DNA of 55,048 nt. Source: CAZSWS01 sp964610765 (GTDB taxonomy: Bacteria > Bacteroidota > Bacteroidia > Bacteroidales > Tannerellaceae). The first letter of the stretch is position 1. Each line of letters begins with the position of its first letter. Positions 1 to 7,465 of the stretch are shown piece after piece. Location of the stretch: positions 1-55,048 of the forward strand of contig CAZSWS010000010.1 of the NCBI GenBank assembly GCA_964610765.1, read 5' to 3'. The translations under genes were made by a program, and so were the position numbers. The notes under the pieces were generated by a model, which saw nothing but the letters and a program-made list of their open reading frames with translations, searched no databases and had not been told where the DNA came from.

Positions 1-11
1 TCGATAGAGAC

Positions 12-111
12 AACTAAGCTTTTAACGGCTGTTAAAAGAGCTTTTGACACTCGTTGAAAGAGCTTTTGACGGGGGTTAAAAGAGCTCTTAACAGCTGTGA
101 GAAGATTAGTT
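12..111 (+). repeat. Four-unit palindromic tandem array (copy A)
   Basis: Four 22-bp units lie head to tail at 17-38, 39-60, 61-82 and 83-104. Each is a two-base joint (AG), a left arm of CTTTTAAC type, a 4-base loop and a right arm of GTTAAAAG type. Loops differ in every unit (GGCT, ACTC, GGGG, AGCT) while arms are nearly constant, so the hairpin rather than the whole sequence is conserved. Unit 2 carries CTTTTGAC facing GTTGAAAG, which still pairs by G-U on this strand. The array is framed by AACTAA (12-17) and its complement TTAGTT (106-111). A related array in opposite orientation lies at 54068-54166. Function unknown; a 3'-end or processing structure for a gene left of the window is possible. 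Confidence 0.9.
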
Positions 112-327
112 CTCCCTACCCTTTTTGGCATAACACCAGAGACTTATCAATTAAAGTCTTGCATCTATCCATTACTATACCATTGGTACTAACTTTATAT
201 GTTTGCTTCTAAGCTACGAATAGACAGACAATATTAGCTATAACATTTCACAGCCAGCATGTTAAGAATCTATCCTTCTGTTATTTTTTAAATAGCTCAA
301 CAAATTCGTGTTCTACGATTAAAATAG
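112..327. other. Gene-free stretch before the HAD phosphatase
   Basis: AT-rich sequence between the repeat array and the promoter of the HAD gene. A TATGTTTG at 198-205 resembles a Bacteroides -7 box but has no well-spaced -33 partner. I see no open frame, RNA gene or strong hairpin here. Confidence 0.5.
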
Positions 328-335
328 TAATTTTG
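328..335 (+). promoter_or_regulatory. Bacteroides -7 box for HAD gene
   Basis: TAATTTTG matches TAnnTTTG exactly. Initiation about six bases downstream, near 341, leaves a leader of about 15 nt to ATG 357. The TTG inside this box is not a plausible start codon, which fixes the gene start at 357. Confidence 0.6.
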
Positions 336-356
336 TATTCCTTTGAAAATCCCCTT

Positions 357-1094
357 ATGAATATGAAAATTAAAAATGCAATAGATAATTATTTAAACAA
401 ACAGAAGCAAACGAATATTTCTTTAAAAGCTGTTTTATTTGATATGGATGGCATCTTGTTTGACACCATGCCTTTCCATGCTCAATCCTGGCAAGAAACA
501 GCTACTAAACATCATTTAAAATCAGAATTAAGCGATTTTTACCTTTTTGAAGGGTGCACCGGATTCTTTACAATCAATGAACTTTTTCAAAGAACATTTA
601 ATAGAGAAGCAACACCTGAAGAAATAGAACAGATATACGTAGAAAAATCAGACCGATTTGGCGAACTAAATGATGGTGTTCCCATGACCGGAGCTGAAGA
701 AGTAGTTCGAAAAGCGGCTGATTCAGGTTTGCAAACATTAGTTGTTACAGGCTCAGGACAGTATAGTCTGTTTGACAAACTAGAGAAATGCTATCCGGGA
801 TATTTCAAACGAGATAAAATGGTTACTGCCTATGATGTGGAGAATGGAAAGCCAGACCCTGAACCCTATCAGCGAGGATTGCAAAAAGCACAAGCTCAAC
901 CCCATCAAGCAATCGTTATAGAAAACGCCCCCATGGGTGTTAGATCAGGAGTAGCGGCCGGTATATTTACTATAGCCGTAAACACCGGTCCCTTGCCCGA
1001 CGAGGTCTTATTACAAGAAGGCGCTGATTTATTATATACGGATATGTCGGCTTTGGCAGCTGATTGGGAAAAGCTGATGAAACACCTGTTATAA
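357..1094 (+). CDS. HAD-superfamily phosphatase / beta-phosphoglucomutase-like
   Basis: A 245-residue cytosolic hydrolase of the HAD superfamily. The motif FDMDG gives the nucleophile Asp29 and acid/base Asp31, VVTGSGQ is the Thr/Ser motif II, and GKPDPEPY near residue 165 supplies the motif III lysine. Further on, ENAPMGVRSGVAAG matches the motif IV region of the beta-phosphoglucomutase and sugar-phosphatase branch. A helical cap lies between residues about 45 and 110. The substrate cannot be told from sequence. I chose ATG 357 because the frame's earlier TTG lies in the promoter. It is followed after 54 bp by dnaB on the same strand. Confidence 0.85.
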   Translation: MNMKIKNAIDNYLNKQKQTNISLKAVLFDMDGILFDTMPFHAQSWQETATKHHLKSELSDFYLFEGCTGFFTINELFQRTFNREATPEEIEQIYVEKSDRFGELNDGVPMTGAEEVVRKAADSGLQTLVVTGSGQYSLFDKLEKCYPGYFKRDKMVTAYDVENGKPDPEPYQRGLQKAQAQPHQAIVIENAPMGVRSGVAAGIFTIAVNTGPLPDEVLLQEGADLLYTDMSALAADWEKLMKHLL

Positions 1095-1148
1095 TCCACA
1101 CTCTTTTTATGCTCACATTATATACTCAACTATTCTAACCGCAAAAAA

Positions 1149-2690
1149 ATGGCAGAAAGATACAAGAATACAAAAAAAGGTTCCGGCAATACAGTTGTCG
1201 TTTCAGATATGGGCAGGGTGCAGCCACAAGCCAAAGAACTGGAAGAGGCTGTTCTTGGTGCACTCATGTTAGAAAAAGATGCTTATTCAATCATTAGTGA
1301 AATTTTACGACCCGACTGTTTTTATGAGAAAACACACGAGATGATATTCTCTGCTATTGTTGACTTGGCAGTTTCACAACGTCCAATCGACATGCTAACC
1401 GTAACTGAGCAACTCAAAAAAAGAGGTGAGCTAGAGCTGGTTGGTGGTCCATTTTATATTTCACAACTCACTACTAAAGTCGCTAGTAGTGCACACATTG
1501 AATATCATGCCAGGATTATCGCACAAAAATTCCTTGCACGCGAGTTAATCAACTTTAGTGGTACCGTACAAGCCAAAGCATTTGACGAAACAATCGACGT
1601 GGACGACTTGATGCAAGAAGCTGAAGGCAAACTGTTTGAGATATCGCAAAACAACGTAAAGAAAGATGCTACACAGATTAATCCCGTTATTAGCGAAGCT
1701 ATAGCCCTACTCCAACAAGCCAGTAGCCGTCCGGAAGGTCTAAGCGGTCTGAGTAGTGGATTTAAAGATTTAGATAAGATAACAACCGGCTGGCAAAACT
1801 CAGACTTAGTGATTATTGCTGCCCGTCCTGCGATGGGTAAAACTGCATTTGTACTCTCCATGGCTAAAAACATGGCGGTTGATTACAATATACCGGTTGC
1901 TTTGTTTTCGCTTGAAATGAGCAATGTCCAACTCGTAAACCGGCTTATCGTTAATGTGACAGAAATATCCGGCTATAAGATTAAAACCGGTCAACTGGAA
2001 AATCATGAATGGAAACAGCTAGACCAAAACCTGAAGTATCTGTATGATGCACCTATCTTTGTAGATGATACACCCAGTTTGTCTGTCTTTGAACTTAGAA
2101 CCAAGGCACGCCGTCTGGTAAGAGAGCACAATGTAAAATGCATCATCATAGACTACTTACAACTCATGAATGCCAGCGGTATGAATTTTGGTAGCCGCGA
2201 GCAAGAAGTAAGTATGATTTCCCGTTCATTAAAAGGATTGGCAAAAGAATTGAACATTCCTATTTTAGCACTTTCTCAACTCAACCGTGGTGTTGAATCT
2301 CGTCAAGGAGTAGAAGGCAAACGCCCCCAGCTGGCTGACCTTCGTGAATCCGGAGCGATTGAGCAAGATGCTGATATGGTTTGCTTTATTCATCGCCCTG
2401 AATACTATAAAATCACCCAAGATGATGCGGGTAACTCATTACTAGGGGTAGCTGAAATCATCATTGCAAAACATCGTAATGGGGCAACCGGAGATGTTCG
2501 GCTGCGCTTTAAAAGTGATTTTGCTAAATTCATGAACTTAGATGATGAGCCGCCATCCCCCTACAAAGAATTTGCTTCAAGCATTAACACCGGTGCCACA
2601 TCATCTTCCAACAATGGAGGCACACCACCTCCTATCGGAGCAAATGAAGATTTCTTAAGGCCTTCTCCCTCCGGAGAAGTTCCCTTCTAA
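1149..2690 (+). CDS. dnaB: Replicative DNA helicase DnaB
   Basis: This is the hexameric helicase that unwinds DNA at the replication fork and recruits primase. The 513 residues hold an N-terminal DnaB domain (about 25-125), a linker, and a RecA-like ATPase with Walker A RPAMGKT near residue 225, Walker B IIIDYLQLM and the arginine-finger region toward the C terminus. The C-terminal 50 residues are a disordered Ser/Gly/Pro/Asn tail, common in Bacteroidetes. No intein interrupts the Walker A motif. The length is slightly above the E. coli protein (471). The gene ends at a strong bidirectional terminator. Confidence 0.97.
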   Translation: MAERYKNTKKGSGNTVVVSDMGRVQPQAKELEEAVLGALMLEKDAYSIISEILRPDCFYEKTHEMIFSAIVDLAVSQRPIDMLTVTEQLKKRGELELVGGPFYISQLTTKVASSAHIEYHARIIAQKFLARELINFSGTVQAKAFDETIDVDDLMQEAEGKLFEISQNNVKKDATQINPVISEAIALLQQASSRPEGLSGLSSGFKDLDKITTGWQNSDLVIIAARPAMGKTAFVLSMAKNMAVDYNIPVALFSLEMSNVQLVNRLIVNVTEISGYKIKTGQLENHEWKQLDQNLKYLYDAPIFVDDTPSLSVFELRTKARRLVREHNVKCIIIDYLQLMNASGMNFGSREQEVSMISRSLKGLAKELNIPILALSQLNRGVESRQGVEGKRPQLADLRESGAIEQDADMVCFIHRPEYYKITQDDAGNSLLGVAEIIIAKHRNGATGDVRLRFKSDFAKFMNLDDEPPSPYKEFASSINTGATSSSNNGGTPPPIGANEDFLRPSPSGEVPF

Positions 2691-2696
2691 ATAACA

Positions 2697-2732
2697 AAAA
2701 AGGTTGGCTATCATCAAGAAGCCAACCTTTTT
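2697..2732. terminator. Bidirectional terminator
   Basis: A perfect 12-bp stem (AAAAAGGTTGGC with GCCAACCTTTTT) and 12-nt loop lie between dnaB (+) and the DUF1080 gene (-). Flanking A and T runs make it usable from both strands. Confidence 0.85.
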
Positions 2733-2756
2733 ATTACGCTATACTAGCGAGTTGTT

Positions 2757-3404
2757 TTATTTATCTGTTGTTACATATATATTACGGAACTGAACATCTT
2801 TTCCTTCACTTTGTAAGCCAATATGACCTTCCTTATTAGGGTTATTACCCATATTTTGAAGCACACCGTTTATATAAACAGTTATCACACCCTCTTTTAC
2901 AAAAATATTTGCTTCATTCCATTCTCCGGCTTCCTTTTCGCTACTTTTATTCCACTTCTTCACAACCGGAAATGCCGGGCGAGGTTCATTTTTAGGAGCT
3001 TCAAACTGCAACATATCAGAGCCTCCCAATAGTACAAAATCACCCGCATCACCTGCATGGAGTTGACATTCTATTCCATTTGGAAAAGGATTTTTAGTTT
3101 CTTCTATCAATAAAAAGATACCACTATTGGATTCACCTTTAGGCCATTTCCACTCAACATGAAGATGAAAGTTTCTATATTTCTTTTTGGTATACATATA
3201 ACCAAAGGGCATACCGGCTATATGTATCGTTCCATCTTTCACACTATATACCTGTTCGGCAGGGACTTTATCTTCATCGACAATAAACTCCCAATTAGAC
3301 AGGTCTTTTCCATTAAACAACATTTCTTTCTTCTGTGCATGAGTTGCCCCTAGGGCTACTGTCAACACTAAAAACACAAGTGTAAGTTTTCTCAATAAAT
3401 TCAT
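2757..3404 (-). CDS. DUF1080 secreted protein (3-keto-disaccharide hydrolase-like)
   Basis: A 215-residue exported protein with a signal peptide (MNLLRKLTLVFLVLTVALG, cleavage near ATHAQ). The rest is one concanavalin-like beta-sandwich of the DUF1080 family, with the typical LFNGKDLSNWEF opening, SNSGIFLL and GIECQLHAGDAGD in the core, and GHIGLQSEGKDVQFRNIYV at the end. Family members are annotated as 3-keto-glycoside hydrolases of Bacteroidetes and Planctomycetes, but many have unknown substrates. There is no sugar-utilisation partner next to it: ettA lies upstream on the same strand and a terminator downstream. Confidence 0.85.
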   Translation of the reverse strand: MNLLRKLTLVFLVLTVALGATHAQKKEMLFNGKDLSNWEFIVDEDKVPAEQVYSVKDGTIHIAGMPFGYMYTKKKYRNFHLHVEWKWPKGESNSGIFLLIEETKNPFPNGIECQLHAGDAGDFVLLGGSDMLQFEAPKNEPRPAFPVVKKWNKSSEKEAGEWNEANIFVKEGVITVYINGVLQNMGNNPNKEGHIGLQSEGKDVQFRNIYVTTDK

Positions 3405-3488
3405 ACGATTTTAGTTTAAGAAGACTGCACAAGACACACCAAGAAGCCTAAACAGGCATCTACCATCTCGTTACAGACCGGTTATTAA

Positions 3489-5177
3489 TTAATCATTCAT
3501 TAGTTTTCTATAACGGATACGTTTAGGCTCTTCATAGCCTTGTGTCTTGCGCTTATACTCTTCATATTCAGAATAAGTTCCTTCATAATATACTACTTCC
3601 GAATTGCCTTCGAAAGAAAGAATATGCGTGCAAATTCGGTCTAAGAACCAGCGGTCGTGCGATATAACTACGGCACATCCGGCAAAGTTTTCCAAACCTT
3701 CCTCCAAGGCTCTCAATGTATTCACATCAATATCATTTGTCGGTTCGTCAAGTAGCAATACATTTGCCTCTGACTTAAGTGTTAATGCCAAATGCAAACG
3801 ATTTCGTTCACCTCCTGACAACACACTGGCTAGTTTCTCCTGGTCAGCACCGGTAAAGTTAAAGCGCGACAAATAAGCTCGTGCATTTATTTCCTTACCT
3901 CCTACCCGAACAAACTCTTCACCCCCTGAAACTATTTGATAAACTGATTTAGCCGGATCTATATCTTTATGATTCTGGTCGGCATAACCAATTTGAACCG
4001 TCTCACCCACTTCAAATGTTCCTTTATCTATGGTTTCCATATCCATAATCATTTTGAACAAGGTGGTTTTTCCGGCTCCATTAGGACCTATCACCCCTAC
4101 TATACCATTGGGGGGTAATACGAAGTTCAAATCGTCAAACAACAATCTGTCTCCAAATGATTTAGCCACTTGATGTGCTTCAATCACTTTGTTTCCTAAA
4201 CGAGGACCATTCGGAATAAAGATTTCCAACTTGGCTTCACGCTCTTTTTCATCTTCATTCAACAGTTTTTCATAAGAGTTCAAACGTGCCTTACCTTTAG
4301 CATGTCTAGCTTTGGGTGCCATATTAATCCATTCCAGCTCACGTTCGAGCGTTTTTCTACGTTTACTGACTTGTTTTTCCTCTTGAGCCATGCGTTTTGT
4401 TTTCTGATCAAGCCATGAAGAGTAGTTCCCTTTCCAAGGAATACCCTCGCCGCGGTCAAGTTCAAGTATCCATCCGGCTACGTGGTCTAAGAAGTAACGG
4501 TCGTGCGTAATACAAATGACTGTTCCGGCGTATTGTTGAAGATGTTGCTCCAGCCAATCGATTGATTCAGCATCTAAATGGTTAGTAGGTTCGTCAAGTA
4601 GTAAAATATCCGGCTGTTGCAGCAACAAGCGGCAGAGAGCTACCCGTCTTTTTTCTCCTCCCGAGAGGGTATCTACTACGCGGTCTTCCGGTGGGCAGCG
4701 AAGAGCATCCATCGCTCTTTCCAGCTTACTGTCAATATTCCAGGCATCTAAAGCATCTATCTGGTCTTGTAAAGCTGCCTGACGATTGATTAGTGCATCC
4801 ATTTTGTCCGGGTCATCCAAAACTTCCGGGTCGCCAAATTTCTCATTGACTTCTTCAAATTCTTTCAGTAAGTCAACTATTTCTTGCACACCTTCCTGTA
4901 CGATTTCTTTCACAGTCTTTCCGGCTTCCAATTGTGGATCTTGCTCTAAATAGCCAACAGAATATCCCGGAGAAAAGACCACTTCACCCTGATAGTCTTT
5001 TTCAAGTCCGGCTATAATTTTCAGCAAAGTAGATTTACCGGAACCATTTAGCCCGATTATCCCGATTTTAGCGCCATAAAAGAATGATAAGTAGATATTT
5101 TTGAGTACTTGTTTTTGTGGTGGATATATTTTACTCACTCCCACCATGGAGAAAATAACTTTTTTATCGTCTGACAT
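3489..5177 (-). CDS. ettA: Energy-dependent translational throttle protein EttA (ABC-F)
   Basis: A cytosolic ABC-F ATPase of 562 residues with two nucleotide-binding domains and no membrane segments. Walker A motifs are GLNGSGKST (residues 42-50) and GPNGAGKTT in the second half, each followed by an LSGGE signature and LLLDEPTN(H/D). The linker carries the long charged helices (RRKTLERELEWINMAPKARHA) diagnostic of EttA, which binds the ribosomal E site and senses ATP/ADP. The length is close to that of E. coli EttA (555). A Bacteroides -7 box lies at 5216-5223, so it can be expressed apart from mltG upstream. Confidence 0.95.
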   Translation of the reverse strand: MSDDKKVIFSMVGVSKIYPPQKQVLKNIYLSFFYGAKIGIIGLNGSGKSTLLKIIAGLEKDYQGEVVFSPGYSVGYLEQDPQLEAGKTVKEIVQEGVQEIVDLLKEFEEVNEKFGDPEVLDDPDKMDALINRQAALQDQIDALDAWNIDSKLERAMDALRCPPEDRVVDTLSGGEKRRVALCRLLLQQPDILLLDEPTNHLDAESIDWLEQHLQQYAGTVICITHDRYFLDHVAGWILELDRGEGIPWKGNYSSWLDQKTKRMAQEEKQVSKRRKTLERELEWINMAPKARHAKGKARLNSYEKLLNEDEKEREAKLEIFIPNGPRLGNKVIEAHQVAKSFGDRLLFDDLNFVLPPNGIVGVIGPNGAGKTTLFKMIMDMETIDKGTFEVGETVQIGYADQNHKDIDPAKSVYQIVSGGEEFVRVGGKEINARAYLSRFNFTGADQEKLASVLSGGERNRLHLALTLKSEANVLLLDEPTNDIDVNTLRALEEGLENFAGCAVVISHDRWFLDRICTHILSFEGNSEVVYYEGTYSEYEEYKRKTQGYEEPKRIRYRKLMND

Positions 5178-5215
5178 AGATGTTTATTATTGACTGATTA
5201 TTGATTAGTTACACA

Positions 5216-5223
5216 CAAAAATA
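5216..5223 (-). promoter_or_regulatory. Bacteroides -7 box for ettA
   Basis: TATTTTTG on the minus strand matches TAnnTTTG, 38 bases before the ettA start. No clear TTTG lies at the expected -33 distance. Confidence 0.5.
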
Positions 5224-5261
5224 CAATTTAAAACGGATATAGGAAATAGCGTAAAAATGCC

Positions 5262-6296
5262 TTATCGAATACCTCTCCGATTCAATTCTGCCTGATAACG
5301 TTGTGCATTCCGGTTATGCTCTGCCAGCGTTACTGCAAAATTATGATAGCCTGAAAAGTCTTCTTTAGCCGTCATATACAAATAATTATGTTTTTCATAA
5401 TTTAGCACAGCATTTAAACTCGCCGGCGAGGGTACTCGCAGTGGTCCGGGAGGTAATCCGGCATGCATATAGGTATTGTATGGTGAATCAACTTCCAAGT
5501 GCCTATAAAGAATCCGTCGCAAGGTAAAGTCACCTACTGCAAACTTAACCGTAGGATCAGCCTGTAGAGGCATACCACGCATTAAACGATTAATATATAA
5601 ACCGGCTACACGCGCATATTCATCTCTCTTACTACTCTCTTCCTCGACGATAGAAGCTAGTATAGCTACTTCAATCAGTGAAAGATTTATTTGAGAGGCT
5701 TTTTCTCTTCGTTCTGCCGTCCAAAATTGCGTATACTCATTGAGCATCCGTTTCATTAACGCATCAGCTGATATATTCCAATAGACTTCATACGTATTAG
5801 GGATAAATAAGGTGGATATAGTTATTGTATCAAAGCCCAATGAATCACAATAGGTCGGGTCATTCCACCGGGTTAACAAATCATCTTCAGTCAGCATTAA
5901 TTGCTCACTTAGACGGATAGCTAAATCTTTTTTCAGCCGAATATTGTTAAAGGTCAGCTTCACCGGCTCTTGATAGCCTCTTCGAAGCTTGTTTAACAAG
6001 AGGATATTGCCTGAGCCAGGCTCAACCAAATACTTGCCGGTTCGTATATTCTCAGGATAATCCAACAACTTAGCTAAAAGTAAAAAGGTAGATTGATTTT
6101 TGCATCCTGCTGAGTCGACCAACTGCTGTGTCAATTTCTCAAAATCAGTTTGCTGATCGATATATATATAAACATCTTTCGTCTGTGTAAAATTAGGGGC
6201 ATAAAGCAACAAATAAGACAAGTAAGCCACAACTATTGCTACTAATATTATAAAAGCAAGCCCACCTCCAAGAATATATTTAGTTTTTTTCTTCAT
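5262..6296 (-). CDS. mltG: Endolytic murein transglycosylase MltG
   Basis: An inner-membrane enzyme that cleaves nascent glycan strands and is thought to set their length. The start is placed at ATG 6296 (MKKKTKYILGGG), giving a short basic cytosolic tail and one membrane helix (about residues 8-32). The YceG domain follows. The catalytic glutamate lies in ASIVEEESSKRDEYARV, followed by INRLMRGMPLQADPTVKFA and the SPYNTYMHAGLPPGPL motif. The length of 344 residues matches E. coli MltG (340). An upstream in-frame codon at 6311 would add only MIIHF and hide the basic start. Confidence 0.93.
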   Translation of the reverse strand: MKKKTKYILGGGLAFIILVAIVVAYLSYLLLYAPNFTQTKDVYIYIDQQTDFEKLTQQLVDSAGCKNQSTFLLLAKLLDYPENIRTGKYLVEPGSGNILLLNKLRRGYQEPVKLTFNNIRLKKDLAIRLSEQLMLTEDDLLTRWNDPTYCDSLGFDTITISTLFIPNTYEVYWNISADALMKRMLNEYTQFWTAERREKASQINLSLIEVAILASIVEEESSKRDEYARVAGLYINRLMRGMPLQADPTVKFAVGDFTLRRILYRHLEVDSPYNTYMHAGLPPGPLRVPSPASLNAVLNYEKHNYLYMTAKEDFSGYHNFAVTLAEHNRNAQRYQAELNRRGIR

Positions 6297-6482
6297 GAAA
6301 TGTATTATCAATCAAAATCATCATACAAATGTGGCTGTAAAAATAGAACAATTGGTTCGCATTCCATACACCTTATATAAAATTGCATCCTTATTAGCTA
6401 AGATTAATTATCTGTTCTAGCATATCCACTGGCTTAACACTGTTTTTTAATCGGTTTCCCTAGAGATTCCTTTAATAAAATG

Positions 6483-6490
6483 TAATTTTG
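6483..6490 (+). promoter_or_regulatory. Bacteroides -7 box for pyridoxal kinase
   Basis: TAATTTTG matches TAnnTTTG and lies 36 bases before ATG 6527. The -33 side is weak. Confidence 0.55.
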
Positions 6491-6526
6491 TCGAAGAATA
6501 ATGATTGATTATAAAAAGTAAGAAGA

Positions 6527-7381
6527 ATGAGTAATAAGCAAAAAAAAGCATTAGCTATCCATGATATTTCATGTGTCGGGAGATGTTCACTTACCGAAGC
6601 ACTACCGGTATTGTCTGCTGCCGGCATAGAAACGGCTGTCATGCCAACAGCTGTACTATCTACACATACAGGTGGCTTTACAGGATATACCTTTCGTGAT
6701 TTAACTGAAGACATGCTACCTATAGCCAAACACTGGAAAACACTCGATTTAAAGTTTGACGCCATTTATACCGGCTACTTAGGTTCATTCCACCAACTCG
6801 AAATAGTTTGTGAGATTTTTGACATGTTTAGAGAAAAAGACAACCTCATTCTTATTGATCCGGTGATGGCTGATAATGGCAAGCTATACCCCTCTTTCTC
6901 TCCCGATTTCCCAAAAGGTATGCGCAAACTTTGCGAACATGCGGATATACTTATACCCAATATCACTGAAGCATCATTGATGACTGACTACCCTTATACA
7001 GACCGACCTTATACAGAAGAATATATCGAGGGGCTGTTGAAAGAGCTGGCTAAAATAGGTCCTAAACATATCGTATTGACCGGAGTAACATTCAACAATC
7101 ATGAGTTAGGAGCTGCTACTTATGATACATCAACCGGTCAGATTGAATATATCATGTCTGAAGTAATCCCGGGGTACTACCACGGAACAGGTGATTTGTT
7201 TGGCAGTGCTTTTCTTGGGGCATTACTAAATGGCTTCAGCCTTTCTGAAGCTGTTCGCATCACTATTGATTTGGTTGTTGCTAGTATTAAGTCAACTTAC
7301 CATGCAACTTCCGACCTACGCTATGGAGTAAATTTCGAACAAAACATACCGTCCTATATCAAAGACCTTAAACTGATATAG
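6527..7381 (+). CDS. Pyridoxal/pyridoxamine kinase, PfkB family
   Basis: A 284-residue cytosolic kinase of the PdxK/PdxY ribokinase fold, which phosphorylates pyridoxal-type B6 vitamers with ATP in the salvage route to PLP. Visible motifs are the N-terminal HDISCVGRCSL substrate region, DPVMADNGKLY, PNITEASLMT and GTGDLFGSAFLGALL, the anion hole and catalytic Asp of the family. Length fits PdxY (about 287). It stands alone between mltG (divergent) and a bidirectional terminator. Whether pyridoxal or another vitamer is preferred cannot be judged from sequence. Confidence 0.88.
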   Translation: MSNKQKKALAIHDISCVGRCSLTEALPVLSAAGIETAVMPTAVLSTHTGGFTGYTFRDLTEDMLPIAKHWKTLDLKFDAIYTGYLGSFHQLEIVCEIFDMFREKDNLILIDPVMADNGKLYPSFSPDFPKGMRKLCEHADILIPNITEASLMTDYPYTDRPYTEEYIEGLLKELAKIGPKHIVLTGVTFNNHELGAATYDTSTGQIEYIMSEVIPGYYHGTGDLFGSAFLGALLNGFSLSEAVRITIDLVVASIKSTYHATSDLRYGVNFEQNIPSYIKDLKLI

Positions 7382-7410
7382 GATCAGTTGATTAAAAATC
7401 AGCTATAACT

Positions 7411-7448
7411 AACAAGGGCGTGAAGAAACAAATCTCCACGCCCTTGTT
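7411..7448. terminator. Bidirectional terminator
   Basis: A perfect 12-bp stem (AACAAGGGCGTG with its complement) and 14-nt loop serve the convergent pyridoxal kinase (+) and tricorn protease (-) genes. Confidence 0.8.
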
Positions 7449-7465
7449 ATATGTAGCTAGCTAAA

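Noticed and set aside
17..104. CRISPR array
   Set aside because: Units are contiguous 22-bp hairpins with 4-nt variable loops, without 30-nt spacers, and no cas gene is in the window.
198..205. Promoter TATGTTTG in the left leader
   Set aside because: No -33 partner, and 159 bases from the first gene, which has a closer, better box.
1149..2690. Intein or split dnaB
   Set aside because: The Walker A and neighbouring motifs are uninterrupted and the length is normal.
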